Positions 8,597 to 17,422 of a stretch of DNA of 64,000 nucleotides are shown here, piece after piece. The notes under the pieces were generated by a model. That model was not told the origin of the DNA and searched no databases. It was given only the letters and a program-made list of their open reading frames with translations. Origin of the DNA: Flemingiibacterium sp045586505 (GTDB lineage: Bacteria > Bacillota > Clostridia > Oscillospirales > CAG-272); assembly GCA_045586505.1 (NCBI GenBank), contig JAZNAL010000026.1, positions 1 through 64,000 of the forward strand, written 5' to 3'. The position numbers were made by a program, and so were the translations under genes. How positions within the stretch are numbered: the stretch's first letter is position 1; the number at the start of each line of letters is the position of its first letter.

Positions 8597-9259
8597 ATGA
8601 ATAACACACCATCCCCAATCGCAGCACGCCGAAAAAAGACTTTATGGCTTGTAGAAACCGCCATGCTCTCGGCAATTGTAATCTTACTTTCAATAACCCC
8701 TCTCGGTTATTTAAAGACACCCGTACTTGAGATCACATTTATGATGATTCCCGTAGTAATTGCTTCTGTGGTAGTAGGTCCCTTATCCGGAGCAATCGTT
8801 GGTGGGATTTTCGGCATCACAAGCTTTCTTCAGTGTTTCGGAATCGGCGGATACAGTATGTTCGGAGCAATTCTTCTTTCACTTAATCCGTTCTTTACGT
8901 TTATTATGTGCATTCCCACAAGAATTCTCGCAGGTCTTATTCCCGGCTTCATTGCCAAAGCACTTTCAAATGTAGGACCTAAGAAGGTACTGTCATCTAT
9001 GGTTTCTGCCCTCTCCGGCGCATTGCTGAATACGCTGTTCTTTGTGTCTGCCTTTGCACTCCTGTTCGGAGGGCAATGGCAAGGTATTGTTTCAGAAATG
9101 GAAACTGCCGTTGGCGCTTCCTTCGGAATCAGCAGTCTCCTTAATCTGCTCATCTTTATAGTGGGAACCAATGGAATTATCGAAGCTATAGTCACAACTG
9201 TTGTGGGCGGCGCAATTTCCGTAGGACTTTTCTCCGCAATGAAGCAACGCTTTAAATAA
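8597..9259 (+). CDS. ECF transporter S component, probably for pantothenate
   Basis: Integral membrane substrate-binding (S) subunit of an energy-coupling-factor importer; 220 aa with about six hydrophobic segments between residues 15 and 205 and a basic N-terminus (AARRKKT). The family-like region MIPVVIASVVVGPLSGAIVG is seen near residues 45-65. The start at 8597 is set by the SD aggaggaattt. The gene is followed after 9 bases by a pantothenate kinase-like gene, so pantothenate is the likeliest substrate (PanT-like). The S-component fold is well supported, the substrate is inference. Energising EcfA/EcfT subunits are not in the window. Confidence 0.8.
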   Translation: MNNTPSPIAARRKKTLWLVETAMLSAIVILLSITPLGYLKTPVLEITFMMIPVVIASVVVGPLSGAIVGGIFGITSFLQCFGIGGYSMFGAILLSLNPFFTFIMCIPTRILAGLIPGFIAKALSNVGPKKVLSSMVSALSGALLNTLFFVSAFALLFGGQWQGIVSEMETAVGASFGISSLLNLLIFIVGTNGIIEAIVTTVVGGAISVGLFSAMKQRFK

Positions 9260-9268
9260 AGAGCACAT

Positions 9269-10045
9269 ATGATCCTTACATACAACATCGGAAACGATAC
9301 CATAACGCTCGGCTTTATCGATAACGATGAGCTCACCGGTACCGCTTCCGTTTCAAATGATACCGCACGCACCCCCGATGAGTATGCCTGTATTTTCAAG
9401 GGACTGCTCGATTTCAGAGGACTTACCCCCTCGGCATTTGAGGGCGCCATCGGCTCATCCGTGGTTCCCACGATGACCGAAACGGTACGCTCGGCACTTG
9501 AAAAGCTGCTGGGCTTCCGTCCGCACATACTGGGTGTGGGCACCAAAACGGGGCTTAACATACTCACCGACGATCCCACACAGCTGGGAGGCGATCTTGT
9601 CGCCGCCGCGGTGGGTGCACTTAAAAAATACGCTCCCCCGCTGATACTTATTAATCTCGGCACCGCCGCCACCTTTTCGGTGCTTGATCAAAGCGGCGCG
9701 TTTATGGGATGTGTCATTGCTCCCGGTGTGACGCTGTCCGCCGAAGCGCTGAGCAACGGCACAAGCCTGCTCCCCCATTTTGCCAGAACCGCACCAAAAA
9801 AATGCATAGGCACCAATACCATGGAAAGTATGCAAAGCGGTTGTATCTTCGGCAGCGTGGCAATGCTGGACGGTATGATAAGCCGCATCGAAAACGAGCT
9901 CGGTGCGCGGACAGCGGTCATCGCGTCCGGCAAGGATTCAAGCGCCGTCATTCCGCTGTGTGAGCATGAGATCGTATGTGACGACACGCTTCTTCTCATC
10001 GGGCTTTCCGAAATATACAAAAAGAATAAGCGAGGACGCAAGTAA
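9269..10045 (+). CDS. coaX: Type III pantothenate kinase-like protein (CoaX family)
   Basis: A 258-aa ASKHA-fold protein aligned to CoaX, which makes 4'-phosphopantothenate in CoA synthesis. The expected order is seen: phosphate-1 motif NIGND near residue 6, the GxD motif LGGDLVAAAVGA at 107-116, phosphate-2 motif INLGTAAT at 128-135 and VIAPGVTLSAEAL at about 149-161. Two usually conserved Asp positions are Asn here (N6 in place of the D of DIGN, N129 in place of the D of DFGT), and the Arg after GAD is Leu (L110). D109 is kept. The protein may be a variant kinase or a non-catalytic relative. It forms an operon with the ECF S-component. Confidence 0.75.
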   Translation: MILTYNIGNDTITLGFIDNDELTGTASVSNDTARTPDEYACIFKGLLDFRGLTPSAFEGAIGSSVVPTMTETVRSALEKLLGFRPHILGVGTKTGLNILTDDPTQLGGDLVAAAVGALKKYAPPLILINLGTAATFSVLDQSGAFMGCVIAPGVTLSAEALSNGTSLLPHFARTAPKKCIGTNTMESMQSGCIFGSVAMLDGMISRIENELGARTAVIASGKDSSAVIPLCEHEIVCDDTLLLIGLSEIYKKNKRGRK

Positions 10046-10047
10046 AT

Positions 10048-10082
10048 AATTCCCGATCCGCCATAGCGGATCGGGAATTTTG
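10048..10082 (+). terminator. Rho-independent terminator after coaX
   Basis: A 14-bp perfect stem (10048-10061 with 10066-10079), loop CATA, ending in a short T run. It begins two bases after the coaX stop codon. Confidence 0.9.
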
Positions 10083-10095
10083 TTATTCAACAGCA

Positions 10096-10123
10096 AAATG
10101 CCATAAGTGCGGTTATGGCATTT
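10096..10123. repeat. 11-bp perfect inverted repeat downstream of the coaX terminator
   Basis: AAATGCCATAA (10096-10106) pairs with TTATGGCATTT (10113-10123) around a 6-base loop. It is AT-rich, lacks a clear T tract and lies 88 bases upstream of the promoter of the next gene. It could be a second terminator or a protein-binding site. Confidence 0.55.
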
Positions 10124-10210
10124 CGTAATCGGTATTCGCGTTTTTTACAATCAATCTTCCGTGAACTCTTCGCACCAGATATAATTTTCATACTATACAT
10201 AAATATTCCA

Positions 10211-10239
10211 TTGATTTTGTATCAAAAAAATGATATAAT
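10211..10239 (+). promoter_or_regulatory. Promoter of the subtilase pair
   Basis: TTGATT (10211-10216), a 17-base spacer and a perfect TATAAT (10234-10239). It lies about 40 bases upstream of the protease start codon and would drive both subtilase genes, which are 11 bases apart. Confidence 0.7.
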
Positions 10240-10277
10240 TACAGTATATTGCAAAAAATCAAGGAACGGTACACATA

Positions 10278-13200
10278 ATGAAAAAACTTCTTCCCATACT
10301 GCTGGCGCTTTCACAGGCATTTATGCTCGGAGTCGCTCCCGTCGCCTCGCAGGCTCCGATGGTGGATGTCATCGTTGAGCTGTCGCCTCCCGTCGGGACG
10401 GATCCCACCGAATATGCACAAAAATGCGCAGACACGCTTGACTCAAAGCTGGCAGTGTTTGATTACGGATACATATACGACACCCTGCTGTGCGGTTTTC
10501 CCGCAGAGCTTCCCGAAAATTCTCTTTGGCGGCTTGAAGCCTGCGATTTTGTCCAAAAGGTATATCGCTGTGCCGAATATGAGGCGCTTGATGCCGAGTT
10601 TGACAGCATTGATATGTCCGCCGCCGAGCTTATGGGACTTCCCGCCGTGAAGGAGGCGGGGCTGACAGGTGACGGTGTAAAGGTAGCCGTCCTTGACAGC
10701 GGCTTTGATATACACCACCCTGCCTTTGATGCCGATGTCACCGAAACCCTTGATCTTAAGCCATTCGCCATGGTGATCGGCTCAAAAAGAATTGCCGCTC
10801 TGCGAAACTCTTATGAAACCTCTCCGTTTTACCATAACTCCAAGATCCCGTTTATGTACGACTACGCCTACTATGACAACGACGTCTCAACCAAAACCTC
10901 GGATCACGGCACTCACGTTGCGGGAATCATCGGTGCGGCAAAGACCGATATATGCGATATGCACGGCATCGCCCCCGGGGTCCAGCTGCTTCTTATGAAA
11001 ATATTCAATGATGAGGGTACCTCCGCATCTGACAACGCGCTGATCGCCGCCCTTGAGGATGCCATAAAGTTAGGTGCGGATGTAATAAATCTGAGCATCG
11101 GCCACTATGCGGGCTCCACCGATCCCTCGGAGATCGTGGGACTTGCGTCTCTCATCGAAAAAGCCGAGCAGCACGGCTGTATCATAGTCGGTGCGGCAGG
11201 CAATGACAGTGTAACCACAGAGCGCGGCAGGCTTTATGAGGACAAAAAGCTGATGTACCCCCTCGCGAGCTATACCGATTACGGTACGTTAAGCTCCCCC
11301 TCCGCCGCAGACTATGCCATGTCTGTTGCCAGCGTCGACAACAGCATCTATTATTCTCGGCATTTCACACATGCCGCCAACCGCGAGCTTTATATCGAAT
11401 ACACCGACACCAATGAAGCGGGCGCAGTCACCAAGGTATCGTTTGCCTCGTATTTTAACGGCAAGACGCTTGATTATGCCGTAGTTCCCGGAGTCGGCGA
11501 GGAAAAGGATTACGAAGGCATCGATGTCTCGGGCAAGTTAGTGCTTGTCATGCGCGGAACCATCCCCTTCACCGAAAAAGCAAACATTGCCGCATCTCAC
11601 GGTGCCCTTGGCATGATCGTTTACAACAACACCGAGGACGAGGCGCTCCTTAATATGGAGCTTACCGGGGCAGAGATCCCCGCCATCGCCATCAGCATGA
11701 ATGACGGTCTTACGCTTGCGGCTGAGTCCGATCGCAGGGTCAACTTTAACAAAAGCTACATATGGCGCGAGAACACCGAAGGTGCAGGACGTATCTCGGG
11801 CTTTTCCTCTTACGGCACCACACCCTCGCTTACCTTGAAGCCCGATATTTCCGCTATCGGAAGCAGTGTGCTCAGCACGATGGTAGGCGGTGGATACGGC
11901 TCGGTATCCGGCACCTCAATGGCGTCACCGCAGATTTCCGGAGCCTGCGCACTGCTTGTTGAAAAGGCGAGAAAAAGTGGAATCACCGATAATGCCGCGA
12001 TAGCAGTAAGTGTAAAGAACACGCTTATGAATACCGCCTCACCTGTTATTCAGGAAAACGGTATTGAGTATTCTCCCCGCGCCGAGGGATCGGGACTTCT
12101 TAACCTTGACGAGGCGGTGAATCAGAAGCTGGAGCTCACTTACACTCCAACGGGCAGAGCCAAGGCAGAGCTGTTCGACAAGCTCACCGACATCACCGCC
12201 ATTGATGTCACCTTGAAAAATCTCACCGACTCCACGCTCAATGTGGCCCTTGATGTCACGCTGACAAACGATGGCTATACCCTGATTGAATTCGAGGGCA
12301 AGAAGGAATATTACAGCACTCTTACCGCCGAGGCGGACAAAGTATCCCGCATCACCGTGGCAGAAAGCGGTAACCTCAACCGTTACGCCGAGGATCACGA
12401 GCCGCTGACACTTACCCTTGACGCAAACGAATCCCGTACGCTTACGGTAAATATCCATTTTGACAATGCTTACCACCGCAAGCTTAGCAGCATCTTCACA
12501 AACGGTCACTTTGCAGAGGGATTTATCTTCTGTGAGGCGGAGGGTACAGCCGTGTCGCTTCCGTATATGGGCTATATCGGCGACTGGTGCGCCGCACCGG
12601 TGCTTGATGGTGACTCTTATAAAGGTGAAACCGAAATGTTCGACGGTGCCAAATTCTATGTTATGGTTAACGGCAAATACGTTCCCGCCGGAGCGGACAT
12701 TTTCACAGACCCATACACCTATGACCGAGACACCATTGCCTTCTCGCCCAACAATGATGGCTATGCGGACGATATAAATTTCGGCGCTACGGCTATACGC
12801 AACGCAAGAAGCTCAAAGATGACAATAACCGATCCCGTCGGCAACACCGTGTACAGCTCCAAATTTCCGTATTTCAGCAAAACCGTGGGTATGAAGGAAG
12901 TCACTGTATTCCGCTTCAGTTGGGACGGCAGTGACGGCGTTTACTCGCGCTACAAGCTACCAGACGGAAAATATACCGCAAGCCTCGAATATACACTCGA
13001 CTATAGAGAGAATATTACGCAGACATATACCTATCCCGTAATAATCGACACCAAGGATCCCACTTTAGAATCCGCCAAACTAAAAGGCAACAAGCTCACA
13101 CTCACCGCTTCGGATGAAAACGGTGTGCGGGTCATAAGTATTTACGAGAGCGACAGCGATGACGCATTTTTCAACCTTGAGCACGGTGACACAGCTGTAT

Positions 13201-13304
13201 ATGACATCAGCGGTTATACCTCAGATACGCTGTACTACGAAATAATCGATAACGCCTATAATATCTCCGTCGGCAAGCTGACGCTTTCCGACCTTGCAGG
13301 CTGA
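10278..13304 (+). CDS. Secreted subtilisin-family (S8) serine protease, lactocepin-like
   Basis: A 1008-aa exported protease. Signal peptide residues 1-25, then an approximately 95-residue propeptide-like region, then the S8 domain with Asp140 (AVLDSGF), His210 (SDHGTHVAG), oxyanion Asn309 (GAAGND) and Ser547 (SGTSMASP). A protease-associated (PA) insert lies between His and Ser (about 380-480), as in lactocepin/C5a-peptidase types. Fn3-like modules follow, and about residues 815-935 hold a FlgD-like Ig module with a Ca-binding-type loop (SPNNDGYADD). No LPxTG or S-layer anchor is seen, so it is probably released. It is co-transcribed with a catalytically altered homologue 11 bases downstream. 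Substrate unknown. Confidence 0.93.
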   Translation: MKKLLPILLALSQAFMLGVAPVASQAPMVDVIVELSPPVGTDPTEYAQKCADTLDSKLAVFDYGYIYDTLLCGFPAELPENSLWRLEACDFVQKVYRCAEYEALDAEFDSIDMSAAELMGLPAVKEAGLTGDGVKVAVLDSGFDIHHPAFDADVTETLDLKPFAMVIGSKRIAALRNSYETSPFYHNSKIPFMYDYAYYDNDVSTKTSDHGTHVAGIIGAAKTDICDMHGIAPGVQLLLMKIFNDEGTSASDNALIAALEDAIKLGADVINLSIGHYAGSTDPSEIVGLASLIEKAEQHGCIIVGAAGNDSVTTERGRLYEDKKLMYPLASYTDYGTLSSPSAADYAMSVASVDNSIYYSRHFTHAANRELYIEYTDTNEAGAVTKVSFASYFNGKTLDYAVVPGVGEEKDYEGIDVSGKLVLVMRGTIPFTEKANIAASHGALGMIVYNNTEDEALLNMELTGAEIPAIAISMNDGLTLAAESDRRVNFNKSYIWRENTEGAGRISGFSSYGTTPSLTLKPDISAIGSSVLSTMVGGGYGSVSGTSMASPQISGACALLVEKARKSGITDNAAIAVSVKNTLMNTASPVIQENGIEYSPRAEGSGLLNLDEAVNQKLELTYTPTGRAKAELFDKLTDITAIDVTLKNLTDSTLNVALDVTLTNDGYTLIEFEGKKEYYSTLTAEADKVSRITVAESGNLNRYAEDHEPLTLTLDANESRTLTVNIHFDNAYHRKLSSIFTNGHFAEGFIFCEAEGTAVSLPYMGYIGDWCAAPVLDGDSYKGETEMFDGAKFYVMVNGKYVPAGADIFTDPYTYDRDTIAFSPNNDGYADDINFGATAIRNARSSKMTITDPVGNTVYSSKFPYFSKTVGMKEVTVFRFSWDGSDGVYSRYKLPDGKYTASLEYTLDYRENITQTYTYPVIIDTKDPTLESAKLKGNKLTLTASDENGVRVISIYESDSDDAFFNLEHGDTAVYDISGYTSDTLYYEIIDNAYNISVGKLTLSDLAG

Positions 13305-13315
13305 GGAGAATAAAA

Positions 13316-16195
13316 ATGAAATTTAGAAAACTTGTAGCCTCCGCGCTGTTTTGCAGTCTTACACTGCAGCTCGCGCCCCTATCGGCGGCAGAGATGGTAC
13401 CGGGCGCTGTTCCCGTGGACTCAGTAAAAAGCGGCGAGGATATGCTGATCGCTGTTCTCGACAATGGGTTTATACTTGAGCACGAGAGCTTTGTTATAAC
13501 CGACACCACACCTGCACTGACAAAGGAAAAAAGCGATGCACTGCTTGCCTCCACCACTGTCGGCGCATCGGATAATGCGCCTGATAGTCTTTATGTAAGC
13601 GCAAAGATCCCCTTCGCCTACGACTACGGCGACGGGGACTCCGATCTGACCGAGACACACTACTCATATCACGGCACCGCAATGATATCTATTGCGGCAG
13701 GAAACGGTGCTCTGCTGGAATCCAAAAACCCCGCCGCAACGGGAATTGCTCCGGAGGCGCAGATACTTGCAATGAAGGTCTACTCGGATAAAAAGGAGAC
13801 CGTAACCGAAGCCGCCATGGTTTCCGCTATTGAGGATGCCATAGTCCTCGGCGCCCATGTGATACTTATCCCCCTTACCGAGCACTGCGGTGTTTCATTT
13901 GATCCTGCCTCCGAGAGATTGATCGCCGCTGTAAAAAAGGCGGATGAGGCGGGTATTATCGTGGTCTGCCCCGCAGGCGATGTTTTGGAATACGGCAAAG
14001 AAAGTGTATACGCACTCGAATACGAGACCACCGATCCGCCCGCAACAAATCCCGATATCGGCACCATCGCCTGGCCCGGCACTCTCGATTCGGTGCTGAC
14101 CGTAGGCTCCTCCGAGGGTAATACCGTAGAAACCGAGTTTTTTACTCTTTCGGACGGCAAGAAGATCCCTTTTGGTGACTCCAACTACCTTTACACCACC
14201 ATTACCGGCGGCAAGACCTTCGCCGAGTATTTTGACGGTCAGAGCTTAGAGTACGTTATCGTTGACGGTAGCGGCACCCTTGAAGATTTCACCGCGGCGG
14301 GAGATCTTACTGGGAAGCTCACCGTTGTGACACGCGGCACGCTCAGCTTCAACGAAAAAGCAAAAAACGCCGCAGCATGCGGTGCCATCGGCATGCTCGT
14401 CCTCGACAATCAGCCTGACAAGCATTCGGCATTACGTGTTAAGATGGACATTTCGGAGTCCACTATACCGGTGGTGATTATTCCAACGGGACACATCAGC
14501 GCAATAAAGAATGCCGCAGATAGGCGCATAATGATAAAGGCAGGCGAGACTTATATCGCAACGATCCGAAGCACGCCCTCTCCCTCGTCTTACTCGGCAC
14601 GCGGTACTACTCCGGAGCTTGGCTTAAAGCCGGATATAACCGTGGTCGGCTCTACCGTACAGTGCGCTGCGGTTAACGGCGGCTACGGTTACATGAGTTC
14701 CACCGAAGCCTCCGCTGCAAAAGTTGCCGGAATGTGTGCCATACTCGTAAAGAAGCTGTCATGTGACTACCCAAACCTCACTTCAGGCGACCTATCCGCG
14801 AGGGTCAAGGCAAAGCTGGTAGGATCAGCGGAGCTTATGGTTCAGGAGCCCTCGGGGACTCCCTATTCTCCGCGGGTGCAGGGCGGCGGAAATGCAACGC
14901 TTGATGCTGCGCTTTCTGCTGAGCTGCTACTCACTTCAAACGGTGCGCATAAGATCGAGCTCGGCGACAATCACACCCGAATGCTCAGCTTTAAGGTGAC
15001 CGCAGAAAACCTTTCAGACACCGCAAAAGAATGTACCCTTGACACCACCTGCGGCTCGGACGATTTTGTCGCTTACACCTATGCTGAGCTGGATATCGAA
15101 AATCCCGACGATCCGCTCTATAAGCGGCTAGGTACCGAACCCACCGACACTCTGGCATTTATCAGAGATTTTACTGCGCTGTCGGGGGCTAATGTTGTGA
15201 TAAGCGGTACGTCGTATCAGCTTAATCCCACCGCCTGCGACTACAAGCCCTACACCTTCATACTCGGCCCAGGTGAGTCACAGACATTTGACCTTGTTGT
15301 ATGCTTAAATGATGACACATATACGGAGTACCGGAAGCACTTTACAAACGGCTTTTTCATCGAGGGCTTTGTACGCCTCATAAGCAATGATCAGGCGGCT
15401 TCCATACCGTTCCTTGGCTATTCCGGAAGCTTTGGCGCAGCACCCTATCTCGATGCCGATATATACAGCGGCGCTCAGGCAATATATGATGAAATGTACT
15501 TGTACCGCCGAATCGATTACGCGGATGCTACGGACAACAAAAGAATCATTCTCGGGGCAGATACTCATTCCGAGCCCACTGATTATACCGAATACAACAA
15601 GGGCGACATTGCATTTTCACCCATCATCGACCGCGCAAACGCCAAGGTGATGCTTAATTTCGCCCTGCTCCGTACTGTAAGCGATATATCTGTCACCGTC
15701 ACCGACGCGATCGGAAATATTGTGGAGCAGAAGAATTACGGAACTGTCCCGCGCACCTATGTGAGCAACTCAACCGGTATGCCTACTACCGCCTCACTGC
15801 CGCTTTGGAACGGCAGAGCCGACGATAATGTTTCCTACATTTATCCCGACGGTTTATATACGGTCACGGTAAGCTACTCGAAGCCTATATCACTTGTCAG
15901 GGAAAGTTTTTCCTATGATATTTTCCTCGACACAACCGCACCGACACTCGTTTCGGCGGAGTTTGTGACCGAGGATGAAAAACCTGTGCTTGTTGTCACC
16001 GCGGAGGATAATCACAGGATCATGCGCTGTACCGTAGTTGACAGCGATCGGGAGAACGCGTATACCCCCGATGATTGTAGATTTGATATTTCAAACCTCT
16101 TTGGCGAGTATATCTATGTGGACATATTTGACTACTCCGCAAATTCGACAGTGGTACGGCTTGAAAACCCGCACTATGTCCCAGGCAACGACTGA
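13316..16195 (+). CDS. Secreted subtilase homologue lacking catalytic serine (pseudoprotease)
   Basis: A 959-aa paralogue of the preceding protease with the same order: signal peptide (1-25), S8 fold, PA insert, Fn3-like and FlgD-like modules. Asp49 (AVLDNGF) and His119 (YHGTAM) remain, but the Ser-containing GTSMASP is STEASAA: by ungapped alignment of the flanking YG and GxCAxLVxK residues Glu464 sits at the serine position. The oxyanion Asn is Asp222 (PAGD). The propeptide region is gone, the Asp motif following the signal peptide almost directly. No frameshift or stop occurs over 2.9 kb, so it is kept as a protein. A binding or regulatory role is inferred. Its 3' end overlaps the convergent gene by 22 bases. 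Confidence 0.9.
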   Translation: MKFRKLVASALFCSLTLQLAPLSAAEMVPGAVPVDSVKSGEDMLIAVLDNGFILEHESFVITDTTPALTKEKSDALLASTTVGASDNAPDSLYVSAKIPFAYDYGDGDSDLTETHYSYHGTAMISIAAGNGALLESKNPAATGIAPEAQILAMKVYSDKKETVTEAAMVSAIEDAIVLGAHVILIPLTEHCGVSFDPASERLIAAVKKADEAGIIVVCPAGDVLEYGKESVYALEYETTDPPATNPDIGTIAWPGTLDSVLTVGSSEGNTVETEFFTLSDGKKIPFGDSNYLYTTITGGKTFAEYFDGQSLEYVIVDGSGTLEDFTAAGDLTGKLTVVTRGTLSFNEKAKNAAACGAIGMLVLDNQPDKHSALRVKMDISESTIPVVIIPTGHISAIKNAADRRIMIKAGETYIATIRSTPSPSSYSARGTTPELGLKPDITVVGSTVQCAAVNGGYGYMSSTEASAAKVAGMCAILVKKLSCDYPNLTSGDLSARVKAKLVGSAELMVQEPSGTPYSPRVQGGGNATLDAALSAELLLTSNGAHKIELGDNHTRMLSFKVTAENLSDTAKECTLDTTCGSDDFVAYTYAELDIENPDDPLYKRLGTEPTDTLAFIRDFTALSGANVVISGTSYQLNPTACDYKPYTFILGPGESQTFDLVVCLNDDTYTEYRKHFTNGFFIEGFVRLISNDQAASIPFLGYSGSFGAAPYLDADIYSGAQAIYDEMYLYRRIDYADATDNKRIILGADTHSEPTDYTEYNKGDIAFSPIIDRANAKVMLNFALLRTVSDISVTVTDAIGNIVEQKNYGTVPRTYVSNSTGMPTTASLPLWNGRADDNVSYIYPDGLYTVTVSYSKPISLVRESFSYDIFLDTTAPTLVSAEFVTEDEKPVLVVTAEDNHRIMRCTVVDSDRENAYTPDDCRFDISNLFGEYIYVDIFDYSANSTVVRLENPHYVPGND

Positions 16196-17271
16196 TCACG
16201 CTTCCGTAAAACCGACAGGGTGATAGATAGCCCCACCGGCAGAAGTATCAGCCCCAAAAAGCCGAACAGCTTGCTTCCCACAAACATGGAAATAAGCGTC
16301 AGAAGTGGGTGAAGCCCTACCTCTTTGCCCACGATTTTCGGCTCGATTATATTTCGCACCACCGTAATGACCGCCCAAAGCACAAGCAAACCCACACCGG
16401 AACCGACATAACCTCGTATGAGCTCGACAAGCGCCCACGGTATCAAAACTGCACCGGTGCCAACCACAGGAAGCACATCCAGCAGGGCTATTATCAGCGC
16501 CAGTATCACCGCGTTCTCCGTACCCATGAGAATAAGCCCAAAAAACAGCTCGGCGAAGGTAATAAGCATTATGAGTGCATATGAGCGAAGGTATTTTATC
16601 ACGGTGGTAAAAAATTTATTTCTTAGCTCTGTAAGCATCCCGACTGCCCGAGAAGGGAGTATGGATTTTGCAAATACCAGCAGTTTTTCATAGTCGATTA
16701 TAAAGAAAAAGCTGGAGATCACCGCGAACAACAGCTCCACAACAAAGCGCGGCACCGCGGCTGCAAATCCCGACAGCCATGCAAGCACACGGACGGAGAT
16801 ATCCGATACCGCACCGCCCAGTGAGTTTTTAGCGGAGTTAAAGAGTCCCGTCAGCGTCTCGGCAAACGCGCTGTTTTCATGCCCGTCGAATTTTGAGAGC
16901 AGTCCGTTTACCGTATCAAATCCCTTGACCAGCGCCGGCTCAACAATCTCCGACCATAGCGATGGCAGACGTCCCGAAAACTCACCGATCATTACCGTCA
17001 GCCGCACCGCAAGAACTGTGGCGAGCATTCCGATGGTAGCGTAAAAGAGAAGGAGAATAAGCAGCGCCGTGGGACGGCGCCTCATATCGAATCTTCTGCA
17101 TAAAAATCTCACGGCGGGATTAAGTATTGCCGCAGTGGTGAAGCCTATAAGAAACGGCATTACGACAAATACGGCATATTTCAGAACAAGAAATACGATT
17201 GCGGCGATTGTGAGATAATACACCGCCGAAATAAGAAAGCGTTTCTTTTTTTCCACCGTTTCCTCCCGCAT
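16174..17271 (-). CDS. AI-2E family transporter-like membrane protein (YtvI type)
   Basis: A 365-aa polytopic protein of the AI-2E/PerM family. Two hydrophobic segments near residues 15-60 and another near 75-100 precede a soluble loop (about 110-170), then several C-terminal segments with the family signature region ALLDVLPVVGTGAVLIPWAL. Clostridial members include YtvI, annotated as a sporulation membrane protein; transported substrate is uncertain. The ATG at 17271 (MREETVEKKKRF) gives a normal basic N-terminus before the first membrane segment; a GTG 66 bases upstream is possible. Its last 22 bases overlap the end of the pseudoprotease gene on the other strand. Confidence 0.8.
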   Translation of the reverse strand: MREETVEKKKRFLISAVYYLTIAAIVFLVLKYAVFVVMPFLIGFTTAAILNPAVRFLCRRFDMRRRPTALLILLLFYATIGMLATVLAVRLTVMIGEFSGRLPSLWSEIVEPALVKGFDTVNGLLSKFDGHENSAFAETLTGLFNSAKNSLGGAVSDISVRVLAWLSGFAAAVPRFVVELLFAVISSFFFIIDYEKLLVFAKSILPSRAVGMLTELRNKFFTTVIKYLRSYALIMLITFAELFFGLILMGTENAVILALIIALLDVLPVVGTGAVLIPWALVELIRGYVGSGVGLLVLWAVITVVRNIIEPKIVGKEVGLHPLLTLISMFVGSKLFGFLGLILLPVGLSITLSVLRKRDQSLPGT

Positions 17272-17422
17272 ATACAAAAATAAGCCCTCACGCAATATTA
17301 TTACACACAGCACGTTATGTATTCCGTATACGGGCACAAAAGCAAAATTTTCACAGCTTGTTCAAGTCTCACCCACAATAGTATGGTATCATTAAAGCAT
17401 CACAATTACATGGAGGCAGTCA

